DNA of 31,681 nt, taken from positions 1 to 31,681 of the forward strand of contig JAGWZP010000003.1 in assembly GCA_018968865.1 (NCBI GenBank). The letters are read 5' to 3'. A program made the translations under genes and the position numbers. Position 1 is the first letter of the stretch. Each line of letters opens with the position of its first letter. Positions 23,849 through 31,508 of the stretch are shown in pieces. The notes below the pieces were generated by a model that saw nothing but the letters and a program-made list of their open reading frames with translations, searched no databases and was not told where the DNA came from. This DNA is from Patescibacteria group bacterium. GTDB taxonomy: Bacteria > Patescibacteria > Paceibacteria > UBA9973 > UBA2103.

Positions 23849-24437
23849 GCACAAGGGGGGAACGATTGAAGAAAAGGTAAGGCGGAGGGTGAAGAGAAAT
23901 GCCCTGCGGAACATCATCGTGCTTTCAGCGGGAATCGGATTGGTGGTTATGGCGCCCAATACGGCACGATTACTAAAATATGCAGAAGGTATTCTGGGGC
24001 CATCGCCACGACTCAAACGCCGTGTTAGCAAGAAGTACTCTGAGATGATCACTGCCGGCCTGTTGAAGCGAGTTAAGACGACAGGCGGTTCTCGCATCAT
24101 CCTCACTGAGAGAGGGAAGAAACTCGCGGAGGATCTGATCCATATGGAGGAAATCAGGCCGAAACGGCCGCGCCGATGGGATCGAAAGTGGCGTATCATA
24201 ATGTTCGACGTGTGGGAACGGAGACGGGGAGTGCGCGATACATTACGGCGCGCGCTTGAGGAGTTTGAATTCGTGAAGATTCAGCACAGTGTATGGGCGT
24301 ATCCGTTTCCGTGCGAGAAGCTCCTCATTTTCTTGCGTGCGCACCTCAAGCTTGGGAAGGGGGTACTGTACATCGTCGCGGACGAGATAGAGTATGATGA
24401 ATCGCTCCGTAAACATTTCAATCTCCCGGCGGACTGA
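23847..24437 (+). CDS. PaaX-like regulator with Cas2-like C-terminal domain
   Basis: 196 residues. After a basic N-terminus and a hydrophobic helix (22-40), residues about 45-98 resemble a winged helix (RRVSKKYSEMITAGLLKRV, ILTERGKKLAED). Residues 112-190 resemble the ferredoxin-like Cas2/PaaX C-terminal fold: KWRIIMFDVWERRRGVRDTL, with Asp121 at the position of the Cas2 catalytic Asp, then IQHSVWAYPFPCEK and VLYIVADEIE. PaaX proteins repress transcription; CPR genomes carry many such genes, sometimes labelled Cas2, though there is no CRISPR here. TATAAT ends 7 nt before the ATG within a 40-bp palindrome, suggesting self-repression. It lies between fusA and a fusA remnant. Nuclease activity is unproven. 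Confidence 0.75.
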   Translation: MHKGGTIEEKVRRRVKRNALRNIIVLSAGIGLVVMAPNTARLLKYAEGILGPSPRLKRRVSKKYSEMITAGLLKRVKTTGGSRIILTERGKKLAEDLIHMEEIRPKRPRRWDRKWRIIMFDVWERRRGVRDTLRRALEEFEFVKIQHSVWAYPFPCEKLLIFLRAHLKLGKGVLYIVADEIEYDESLRKHFNLPAD

Positions 24438-24458
24438 CGCACTGCCGCTTCCACACTA

Positions 24459-24498
24459 ATGTTCCTTATCTGTAACGGCCGTTTAAGATAACGGACAG
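24459..24498. repeat. 40-bp near-palindrome downstream of the PaaX/Cas2-like gene
   Basis: Begins ATGTTCCTTAT, centre AACGGCCGTT (24474-24483), then AGATAACGGAC. Fifteen of 20 positions pair across the dyad. ATGTTCCTTAT and ACGGCCGT occur with the same 5-nt spacing in the inverted upstream copy (23823-23848), so the gene is bracketed by related inverted repeats. Confidence 0.7.
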
Positions 24499-24520
24499 GG
24501 TGCGTGGAAGTTGGAGTGGT

Positions 24521-24601
24521 GGGTCTATGACGATGGAGTTTGACCACTACGATGTCGTGTCGAACAACGTCGCTCAAGATATTATCGCCAGCAGGAAGTA
24601 A
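24521..24601 (+). pseudogene. Stranded 3' end of a second fusA
   Basis: In one frame this reads GSMTMEFDHYD...NNVA.DIIASRK and stop: 23 of 26 residues equal the C-terminus of the intact fusA (differences T to V, P to S, T to Q). Most matching codons differ at the third base, so this is a diverged homologue and not a recent copy. Upstream of 24521 the similarity ends abruptly. No start codon or promoter makes it a gene in its own right. Confidence 0.88.
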
Positions 24602-24633
24602 ATTGCCCCCTTTTAAGTCATTGCGCACAGAGG

Positions 24634-24639
24634 TATAAT
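24634..24639 (+). promoter_or_regulatory. Consensus -10 (leaderless) of the next gene
   Basis: TATAAT ends 7 nt before ATG 24647. I see no good -35 at the usual distance. Confidence 0.5.
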
Positions 24640-24646
24640 TTTTCTT

Positions 24647-25291
24647 ATGTCTAAACAGAAATTGCTCGCATTTTTTGTGATTGTCGGAGGATTAGCTATC
24701 TCATCTGAGATTATTTTCTATAGCCACTTATCTCAATCAGACACTTCCAACGTGGTTGGTCGTGTCGCAACTACCACATTTCAAAATGCGCTACAACAAG
24801 CCTTAAATAGATTTTCCACTATCTCAACGACTCTTATCTCAACGGATTATCAAAATACCGACCCTGCGTTCAGTATGACTGTGCCCACGGGCTTTGTGTA
24901 TGTAAAAGGAACCCGGGTTTCCGTACCAAAACAATTTGCGGTCGCAATATCTCAAAACTCTCCACGTTCGGAAAGGGACCCGGCGATGGGTGTGCGGGTC
25001 TATGAAACCAGTTTAACCCTTGATGAAAAACACGCGTCAGACATCGCTCTTTTTAAGGGGGCTGGAGCAAAAATCTATAGCGACGACAAGACTACTATCA
25101 ATGGGATTCCTGCCTACCTCACTGTAATGACTGTGGCAGTTCCCCCTGGCGTCACAAGCCTAAGGCAAATGGATGCTCGGATGGTGGTGGGAGGTTATTT
25201 TTACTTGGTACAAGGAGTAGCGCTAGAAACAGATTGGGCAAAATACAAGATAGAATTCGAAAACGCGATACGCTCTTTCAAGGTTGATTAG
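24647..25291 (+). CDS. Membrane-anchored PsbP/DcrB-like protein, unknown function
   Basis: 214 residues. N-terminal signal anchor at about 5-27, then a linker and a soluble domain from about 80 containing DPAFSMTVPTGF, INGIPAYLTVMT and a final helix YKIEFENAIRSFKVD. This order (a polar strand ending in PxGF, a central INGxPA, a last Ser-Phe helix) resembles the PsbP/DcrB-like fold of many bacterial lipoproteins; the assignment is tentative. Its base composition is visibly more AT-rich than the neighbouring genes, which suggests later acquisition. It lies in the fusA-tuf insertion, 45 bp after the fusA fragment. Confidence 0.6.
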   Translation: MSKQKLLAFFVIVGGLAISSEIIFYSHLSQSDTSNVVGRVATTTFQNALQQALNRFSTISTTLISTDYQNTDPAFSMTVPTGFVYVKGTRVSVPKQFAVAISQNSPRSERDPAMGVRVYETSLTLDEKHASDIALFKGAGAKIYSDDKTTINGIPAYLTVMTVAVPPGVTSLRQMDARMVVGGYFYLVQGVALETDWAKYKIEFENAIRSFKVD

Positions 25292-25334
25292 TTCAAGTCG
25301 TACCCGCTACGCATTTAAAGAAAGCTTATAGCCC

Positions 25335-25364
25335 TTGCGCTTTCCCTGCGCCTTGCGCTATAGT
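25335..25364 (+). promoter_or_regulatory. Promoter of tuf-rpsJ
   Basis: TTGCGC (25335-25340), an 18-bp spacer, and TATAGT (25359-25364). The expected leader is about 115 nt long. Confidence 0.55.
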
Positions 25365-25408
25365 GCTTTTAACGCATCTTGGCGTCGCTCTTTGGCTTGT
25401 CTGCTTTT

Positions 25409-25444
25409 GTGAGTCGGCAAGCCTTGGAGTTTGTTCCGACTCAC
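25409..25444 (+). promoter_or_regulatory. Hairpin in the tuf leader
   Basis: GTGAGTCGG (25409-25417) pairs perfectly with CCGACTCAC (25436-25444). It ends 41 nt before the tuf start, with no T-run, so it is more likely a regulatory or stabilising element than a terminator. Confidence 0.55.
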
Positions 25445-25485
25445 GTCGGATTAATTCGTGATTTAACAGAATAAATTAACCGATT

Positions 25486-26685
<1,200 letters not shown>

Positions 26686-26692
26686 CTCTACG

Positions 26693-27115
26693 ATGCCCAC
26701 CGCGACCAAAACAAAGAGGCCGGCTAAGCGCGCCGCAAAAAAGGCGGCGGCGCCTGCGGCGAAGAAAGTCGCACCAAAAAAGAAAGCGGGGCCGGCCGCT
26801 CCGATAGCGGAGCACAAGCTCCGCATCCGCGTCCGCGCCTATGAGCACAAGATACTCGACCTCTCGGTGAAGCAGATCATGGACACTGCCGCCCGCTTTG
26901 ATGCGGTCGTCGTCGGCCCCGTGCCGCTTCCGACCGAAATCAAGCGCTGGACGGTCAACCGCTCCACGTTCGTCCACAAGGACGCGCGCGAGCAGTTCGA
27001 AATGCGCGTCCATAAGCGCCTCATCGACATTCTGAACCCCTCGCCGAAGGTGATTGAGGCCCTCACGAACCTCAACCTTCCCTCCGGCGTGACGATCGAC
27101 GTCAAGATGGTCTAA
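26693..27115 (+). CDS. rpsJ: 30S ribosomal protein S10 with basic N-terminal extension
   Basis: 140 residues against about 102 in E. coli. The core begins near residue 42 (KLRIRVRAYEHKILD) and contains the family signatures GPVPLPTEIKRWTVNRS and KDAREQFEMRVHKRLIDI. Residues 1-40 are almost only Lys, Ala, Pro and Arg and should be a disordered, rRNA-binding tail. The ATG at 26693 is 7 bp after tuf; no internal Met precedes the core. A strong hairpin follows it, so rplC is on a separate transcript, unlike the classical S10 operon. Confidence 0.96.
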   Translation: MPTATKTKRPAKRAAKKAAAPAAKKVAPKKKAGPAAPIAEHKLRIRVRAYEHKILDLSVKQIMDTAARFDAVVVGPVPLPTEIKRWTVNRSTFVHKDAREQFEMRVHKRLIDILNPSPKVIEALTNLNLPSGVTIDVKMV

Positions 27116-27139
27116 CCTCGCTCCACGCGGAGCACCACG

Positions 27140-27170
27140 CAACCGCCCGCAAGGGCGGTTGTGTGCTTTT
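27140..27170 (+). terminator. Terminator after rpsJ
   Basis: CAACCGCCC (27140-27148), loop GCAA, GGGCGGTTG (27153-27161), then TGTGCTTTT. Confidence 0.8.
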
Positions 27171-27174
27171 CTGG

Positions 27175-27209
27175 TAGGATATGAGCCATGGAAGGCATGG
27201 AGAAAGGAG
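27175..27209 (+). promoter_or_regulatory. Extended -10 and Shine-Dalgarno of the small inserted gene
   Basis: TGG-TAGGAT (-10 hexamer 27175-27180) would start transcripts near 27187. AAGGAG (27204-27209) then lies 5 nt before ATG 27215. An upstream in-frame ATG at 27188 would be leaderless. Confidence 0.5.
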
Positions 27210-27214
27210 TCCAT

Positions 27215-27478
27215 ATGGGCGTGTACTTCCCGAAAGCAAAGTCGGAACAGGATCTGAATCCGCAGCAGCTGGAGCGCTTTAAGGCTTTTCGTGCACCGCT
27301 CGGCGAGAGCGCACCGGCACTGGCCGCGCGTATTAAAGCGATTAAGGAGTTTATCGGGCCAGTGATGTCGGGAGAAATGCTTGCTGCTGAAGAAGAACTC
27401 ATTGATGACTCTGTCGCGAGATGGGTTTTGGCAGGGGAAGATCCCGAAAAGGTGAAGTGGCTTGAACTGAAGAAATAG
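27215..27478 (+). CDS. Small charged protein inserted between rpsJ and rplC
   Basis: 87 residues from ATG 27215 (96 if the leaderless ATG 27188 is used); family not recognised. The sequence is helical and charged, without TM segment or cysteine: LNPQQLERFKAF, LAARIKAIKEFI, EEELIDDSVARWVLAGEDPE. ATG 27215 is preferred for its good Shine-Dalgarno, an arrangement nearly the same as that of the orphan gene at 20921 (AAGGAG, 5-6 nt, CATATG). It is bracketed by two strong hairpin terminators, so it is an independent cassette inside the S10 operon. Confidence 0.6.
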   Translation: MGVYFPKAKSEQDLNPQQLERFKAFRAPLGESAPALAARIKAIKEFIGPVMSGEMLAAEEELIDDSVARWVLAGEDPEKVKWLELKK

Positions 27479-27490
27479 TGGGTACTCGTC

Positions 27491-27524
27491 GGCCCCGAGC
27501 GCCAAGCGCTCGGGGCCCCATCAT
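27491..27524 (+). terminator. Terminator after the small inserted gene
   Basis: GGCCCCGAGCGC (27491-27502), loop CAA, GCGCTCGGGGCC (27506-27517), then CCATCATTT. A 12-bp perfect stem with a modest T-run. Confidence 0.75.
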
Positions 27525-27553
27525 TTGCATCTTTTGGACCCTTCGTGTAGAGT
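27525..27553 (+). promoter_or_regulatory. Candidate promoter of rplC-rplD-rplW
   Basis: TTGCAT (27525-27530), a 17-bp spacer, and TAGAGT (27548-27553). The -35 is identical to that proposed for rpsL and the -10 to that of the 20921 gene. It leaves a leader of about 100 nt. Confidence 0.45.
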
Positions 27554-27611
27554 GCCCCTAAAGCTACGTCCCCCGGTTGCACCCCTTCGGGTGCCCGATG
27601 CGGGACCTCCA

Positions 27612-27650
27612 GCAAATCGCGTAACAGCGAATTGCTGTTGCGCGATTTGC
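27612..27650 (+). promoter_or_regulatory. 17-bp hairpin directly upstream of rplC
   Basis: Positions 27612-27628 pair with 27634-27650 (16 Watson-Crick pairs and one T-G) around loop GAATT. Ten bases separate it from ATG 27661. A second hairpin, GCACCC-CTTC-GGGTGC, precedes it at about 27579-27594. Likely a regulatory leader of the rplC operon. Confidence 0.7.
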
Positions 27651-27660
27651 TTTGAACCCA

Positions 27661-28290
27661 ATGAAATTCATTCTCGCCACCAAAGAAGGAATGACCCGAG
27701 TGTTCGGGGAGGACGGCCGCGCCCGCGCGGGGACTATCCTGCTTGCCGACTCGGTGACGGTAACGCAGGTCAAGGCGAAGGACGGCAAGGACGGCTACTC
27801 GGCCATCCAGCTCGGCCAGGGCGCCCGCCGCACGAAGAACATCAGCAAGCCGGTCCTGGGCCACACCAAGGGCAAGGGGTTCCAGGCAATCAGGGAATTC
27901 AGATTGCCTGAAGGAGGCAGTGAGCAGGAGCAGGTAGCAGGAAATACAATCAGCGCGGACATTTTCGCCGTCGGCGATGTCGTGCGCGTCTCGGGCATCT
28001 CCAAAGGCAAGGGCTTCGCCGGTGTGGTGAAGCGCCACGGTTTCCACGGCGGCCCGCGCTCGCACGGACAGAAGCACACCGAGCGCTCCCCGGGCTCTAT
28101 CGGCGGTTCGGGCGGCCGCGCGGGCGGCCGCGTCGTGAAAGGGAAGAAGATGGCCGGCCGCCTGGGAAGCGACCGTGTCACCGTCACGAACCTGAAGGTG
28201 CTCGCCGTGGACGCGAAGGCGGGCGAGATAATCGTGTCCGGTGCGGTACCCGGCCGCCGCGGCACCCTGCTTGAGATCGTCAGCGCGTAA
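27661..28290 (+). CDS. rplC: 50S ribosomal protein L3
   Basis: 209 residues, standard length. Segments: MKFILATKEGMTRVFGEDG at the start, GHTKGKGF, GDVVRVSGISKGKGFAGVVKR, HGFHGGPRSHGQKH, GSIGG and MAGRLGSDRVTVTNL. A TTG three codons upstream (27652) is an alternative start, but ATG 27661 gives the normal N-terminus. No Shine-Dalgarno is visible; the strong hairpin ends 10 nt before the start. rplD follows after 10 bp. Confidence 0.97.
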   Translation: MKFILATKEGMTRVFGEDGRARAGTILLADSVTVTQVKAKDGKDGYSAIQLGQGARRTKNISKPVLGHTKGKGFQAIREFRLPEGGSEQEQVAGNTISADIFAVGDVVRVSGISKGKGFAGVVKRHGFHGGPRSHGQKHTERSPGSIGGSGGRAGGRVVKGKKMAGRLGSDRVTVTNLKVLAVDAKAGEIIVSGAVPGRRGTLLEIVSA

Positions 28291-28300
28291 TTTGAATACT

Positions 28301-29011
28301 ATGGCTACCGCAAAAAAAATGACGAAGAAAGAATACGTACCGATTGAGGCGGCCATCTTCTCCATGGAAGGAAAGAAGGTCGGCAGCATCGCGCTCCCGG
28401 AGGCGTTGTTCGGCCAGTCGTGGAAGAGCGACCTCGTGCACCAGGTCACGACCGCGATGCAGGCCAACCTGCGCCAGAACCGCGCCCACACGAAGGACCG
28501 CTCCGAAGTCTCAGGCGGCGGCAAGAAGCCGTGGAAGCAGAAGGGCACCGGCCAGGCGCGCCACAGCTCCACTCGTTCGCCAATCTGGCGCCACGGCGGT
28601 ATAACGTTCGGTCCGCGCTCCACGCGCAACTACAGCGAGAAGATCAACAAGAAGATGCGCATCGGCGCGCTCCTCTCGGTACTCTCAAAGAAGGCGCAGG
28701 ACGGCGAGATTATCCTCGTTGACCAATTCACCTTTGCCGCGCCGAAGACCGCGCTTGCGAAGACCGCGCTCACGGCGCTCGCGAAGGGCGCGGACGCCGG
28801 CGCGCTCACGACGAAGAAGAAGAACGCCGCCCTGCTTGCGCTCGCCTCGTATGACGCGAACACGATAAAGAGCTTCGGGAATTTCGGCAGTATAGCGACT
28901 GAGGAGCTGCGCAACCTGAATCCGGTGGACGTCATGACGCACAAGTACCTCGTCATTGAGAAGCCGGAGGCGGCGTTTGCGGCGCTCACGGCGCGCGCCA
29001 AGTCTAAATAA
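28301..29011 (+). CDS. rplD: 50S ribosomal protein L4
   Basis: 236 residues, slightly longer than E. coli (201) through a short Lys-rich N-terminus and a longer C-terminal half. The exit-tunnel loop is intact: NRAHTKDRSEVSGGGKKPWK and KGTGQARHSSTRSPIWRHGG. In gamma-proteobacteria L4 represses its own operon by binding the S10 leader; whether the leader hairpins here serve that purpose is unknown. ATG 28301 is chosen; the open frame extends upstream into rplC. Confidence 0.96.
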   Translation: MATAKKMTKKEYVPIEAAIFSMEGKKVGSIALPEALFGQSWKSDLVHQVTTAMQANLRQNRAHTKDRSEVSGGGKKPWKQKGTGQARHSSTRSPIWRHGGITFGPRSTRNYSEKINKKMRIGALLSVLSKKAQDGEIILVDQFTFAAPKTALAKTALTALAKGADAGALTTKKKNAALLALASYDANTIKSFGNFGSIATEELRNLNPVDVMTHKYLVIEKPEAAFAALTARAKSK

Positions 29012-29017
29012 ATTATC

Positions 29018-29392
29018 ATGGCACTTTTCGGCACTACAAAGACAGCAAAGAAGGAGAAGAAGGCGAAGGTCGCGGTGAAGCACCGCGCCCGCACGGCGCC
29101 GAGTAAAGAGGGCAGTGCGCACGAGATCATCCGTGCGCCCTGGTTCTCCGAGAAGGCGCTCATCAGTACCGAGCGGGGCGTGTACACCTTTGCGGTGCCG
29201 CCGCGCGCGACGAAGGCCGAGATTGCGGGCGCCATCAAGGAGGTCTACAACGTGGCTCCAAGGAAGATCCGCATCGCGAATCTTCCCGGGAAGACAAAGG
29301 CGATGCGCACCAAGCGCGGCACGGGCACGCGCGCGGCGCGCACGAAGGCCTACGTGTACCTGAACGCGGGCGATACGATTCAATTCGCGTAA
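29018..29392 (+). CDS. rplW: 50S ribosomal protein L23 with N-terminal extension
   Basis: 124 residues; the core from about 35 (HEIIRAPWFSEKALI) is the usual L23 of about 95, with VPPRATKAEIAGAIKEVYNV and the C-terminal YVYLNAGDTIQFA. Residues 1-33 are a Lys/Ala-rich tail (MALFGTTKTAKKEKKAK). L23 sits at the polypeptide exit and binds trigger factor and SRP; the tail may extend near that site. It follows rplD by 6 bp. Confidence 0.95.
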   Translation: MALFGTTKTAKKEKKAKVAVKHRARTAPSKEGSAHEIIRAPWFSEKALISTERGVYTFAVPPRATKAEIAGAIKEVYNVAPRKIRIANLPGKTKAMRTKRGTGTRAARTKAYVYLNAGDTIQFA

Positions 29393-29423
29393 TGTTATGA
29401 GCGAAGCGAATTACATGAAGCGA

Positions 29424-29520
29424 ACCCTGTTAAATCCCGCGAAGCGGGACATTTGCGGAGCAAATGTATTTAACAGGGTAAGGTTTTTCTAAACTCGCTG
29501 ACTCGTTAACAAAAACCTTA
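29424..29520 (+). promoter_or_regulatory. Three-way-junction leader of rplB with start-codon hairpin
   Basis: ACCCTGTTAAAT (29424-29435) pairs perfectly with ATTTAACAGGGT (29468-29479). The interior is filled, with no unpaired linker, by CCCGC-GAA-GCGGG (29436-29448) and ACATTTGC-GGA-GCAAATGT (29449-29467). A second element, TAAGGTTTTT (29479-29488), pairs with AAAAACCTTA (29511-29520), whose last A is the first base of the rplB ATG. The 127-bp gap between rplW and rplB holds nothing else. Confidence 0.75.
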
Positions 29521-30368
29521 TGAAAACCTACAAACCCACATCCAAGAGCCGCCGCCACATGAGCACGCTTCCGTACAAGGAGCTGCTTTCGGGCCACGCG
29601 CCGCACAAGCCGCTCCTCAAGAAGAAGGGGAGCCAGGGCGGCCGGAACGCGTTCGGCCGCATCACGACGCGCCACCAGGGCGGCGGCCACAAGAAGCGCT
29701 TCCGCGACGTGGATTTCAAGTACGACAAGAAGAACATTCCGGCGAAGATCGAGACGGTGGAATATGACCCGTTCCGCTCTGCCTTCATCGGGCTGGCGCT
29801 CTACCGTGACGGCGCGCGCCGCTACGTCATCCTGCCGAAAGAGGTGAAGGTCGGGTCTACGTTCATCGTTTCCGAGAATGCGCCATTGACTGCGGGCAAT
29901 CGCCTCCCGCTCGGGAAAATTCCCGTCGGCACCTTCGTCTACAACATTGAAATTGCTCCGCTCGCAGGCGCCTCGCTCGTCCGCTCGGCGGGCAACTATG
30001 CCGAAGTGGTCGCGCACGACGCCGGCTACGCGCAGGTGAAGCTTCCATCAACGGAAATCCGCAAGATTTCCGACCTCTCGTGGGCGAGTGTCGGCGCCGT
30101 CGGCAACGAGGAATACAATCTCGTCGTCATCGGCAAGGCGGGCCGCAGCCGCTGGATGGGCATCCGTCCGACGGTGCGCGGCACCGCCATGAACCCGGTT
30201 GACCACCCGCACGGCGGCGGCGAAGGCAAGCAGGGCCGCGGGCTCCGGCGCGCAAAGTCCAAGTGGGGCAAGCCCACCGGCAAGGGCCAGAAGACCCGCA
30301 CGCCGAAGAAGTACTCAAACGTCTTCATCGTCTCCCGCCGCAAAGTGGGGAAGAAAAGGAAGGGTTAA
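29520..30368 (+). CDS. rplB: 50S ribosomal protein L2
   Basis: 282 residues, normal length; essential for the peptidyl-transferase centre and subunit joining. Signatures: RRHMSTLPYKELLSG, GRITTRHQGGGHKKRFRDVDF, GNRLPLGKIPVGTFVYNIE, and RGTAMNPVDHPHGGGEGK with the conserved His of the catalytic-centre loop. The start codon is part of a predicted hairpin. A terminator follows it; the usual rpsS, rplV and rpsC are not here. Confidence 0.97.
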   Translation: MKTYKPTSKSRRHMSTLPYKELLSGHAPHKPLLKKKGSQGGRNAFGRITTRHQGGGHKKRFRDVDFKYDKKNIPAKIETVEYDPFRSAFIGLALYRDGARRYVILPKEVKVGSTFIVSENAPLTAGNRLPLGKIPVGTFVYNIEIAPLAGASLVRSAGNYAEVVAHDAGYAQVKLPSTEIRKISDLSWASVGAVGNEEYNLVVIGKAGRSRWMGIRPTVRGTAMNPVDHPHGGGEGKQGRGLRRAKSKWGKPTGKGQKTRTPKKYSNVFIVSRRKVGKKRKG

Positions 30369-30385
30369 TACCTATTTTCGACAAC

Positions 30386-30420
30386 GCACACCCGCGACCT
30401 TTTGGTCGCGGGTGTGCTTT
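30386..30420. terminator. Strong terminator after rplB
   Basis: GCACACCCGCGACC (30386-30399), loop TTTT, GGTCGCGGGTGTGC (30404-30417), then TTTG. Perfect 14-bp stem. Confidence 0.8.
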
Positions 30421-30430
30421 GTCGGTGTGC

Positions 30431-30436
30431 TATTAT
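30431..30436 (+). promoter_or_regulatory. Extended -10 of the secreted protein gene (leaderless)
   Basis: TGC-TATTAT ends 7 nt before ATG 30444. Confidence 0.5.
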
Positions 30437-30443
30437 CCCGGCA

Positions 30444-31505
30444 ATGAACAAATCTTTCTTCTGGCTTGCGCTTCTCTTGCTTGCCATGCCGCTCTATACC
30501 CGCGCCGATTCCTATGAAGGGCCATTTTGTTTTGAGAACCCGAAGGACTTCCAAGTTTCTTCGGACGGTAGCACCGATGACCCCTCTCACGTGAGAGGAA
30601 CCTGCAAAGCAATCGAGAAGGATCTAATCGTTTCACTTGACTCGGGTCTTATGCCTGACTACTTCCTCGGTACTCACCAGACAGTTGGTGCGGGCTGCGA
30701 TTTCACAGGCTGCGCCTATGGCGCCACATACTCCGAAGACGACTTCCTAACGAGTAGCTCAAGCCTGACAAATGTGCATGGCGCCGTGGACTTCTGGGAT
30801 AGCGGTGATTCTGACATACCTTCCTACACGCTGTTCGAGAAGTCGTTCTTTATTCCCATATTGGCAAAGGCGTTCAAGAGCGCGGGCCTCTCGTTCTCCC
30901 CGGACTCCATGCCGATGATAAATATCCGAGTTTTTAAGCCGTCAGAACTTCCCGAGGTGCAGAAGTATAACGGAGACGACAGCTCAAACTATGCATTGAA
31001 CGTGCTACTGCCACGGGATAACAATCGCCTTTCCCCGACCTACAACACAACCGATTATCAAACCTATGGCAAACACATCTTTGCTCCGAAAGGCACGGTC
31101 GTAGAGTCTCAGTACATTGATATGAAGGGAAGCCCCGCGTTGAGTGACACGGATCTACAGATTAGTTCTGTCCCCGTGTATAAAGGCAGTTATGCGTTTG
31201 TTGTTCCGGTTACGAGCCCTCTTGCGTCAGTAAAGGATTACTGGGTATTCATTAAAGAGAATGGAAAACTCGTCCTCAAGTGGGATAAGAGCGAATACGG
31301 GCTCGATAATGGAAAAGTACGAACCATAACGAGCGCCGACAAGAACGTCACTGCCGCGCTTCTCTTCGGCGATACATTCGGCAGACAGGATACAGCCACG
31401 TCTTCCGTGAATGCTTCCAGCACAGTAGCGCAGACGCCGGGAGCAAATACGGGATTCTTCTCTCGCGTGATTGGTATTATTCTCTCGTGGTTCCGATGGC
31501 TGTAG
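30444..31505 (+). CDS. Secreted/envelope protein, unknown function
   Basis: 353 residues, family not recognised. A signal peptide at about 1-21 (NKSFFWLALLLLAMPLYTRA) is followed by a large extracytoplasmic domain with cysteines at FCFEN, GTCKA, AGCDF and TGCAY that may form two disulfides. A hydrophobic C-terminal segment (FFSRVIGIILSWFRWL) could anchor it in the membrane. Upstream in-frame starts (30402) lie in the terminator, so ATG 30444 is chosen. The codon usage looks less GC-extreme than in the ribosomal genes. It stops 3 bp before another membrane gene, probably co-transcribed. Confidence 0.7.
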   Translation: MNKSFFWLALLLLAMPLYTRADSYEGPFCFENPKDFQVSSDGSTDDPSHVRGTCKAIEKDLIVSLDSGLMPDYFLGTHQTVGAGCDFTGCAYGATYSEDDFLTSSSSLTNVHGAVDFWDSGDSDIPSYTLFEKSFFIPILAKAFKSAGLSFSPDSMPMINIRVFKPSELPEVQKYNGDDSSNYALNVLLPRDNNRLSPTYNTTDYQTYGKHIFAPKGTVVESQYIDMKGSPALSDTDLQISSVPVYKGSYAFVVPVTSPLASVKDYWVFIKENGKLVLKWDKSEYGLDNGKVRTITSADKNVTAALLFGDTFGRQDTATSSVNASSTVAQTPGANTGFFSRVIGIILSWFRWL

Positions 31506-31508
31506 GCC

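Noticed and set aside
23847..24437. CRISPR Cas2 gene as part of a CRISPR locus
   Set aside because: There is no cas1, no other cas gene and no repeat array; the N-terminal winged helix fits PaaX-like regulators better.
27112..28629. Minus-strand open frame of 505 codons across rplC and the small gene
   Set aside because: Spans several plus-strand features including terminators, has no recognisable domain, and is antisense to L3 and L4.
30583..30598. Perfect palindrome CCTCTCACGTGAGAGG
   Set aside because: It shares only the CACGTG core with parS (arms do not match), lies within a coding sequence, and is isolated.
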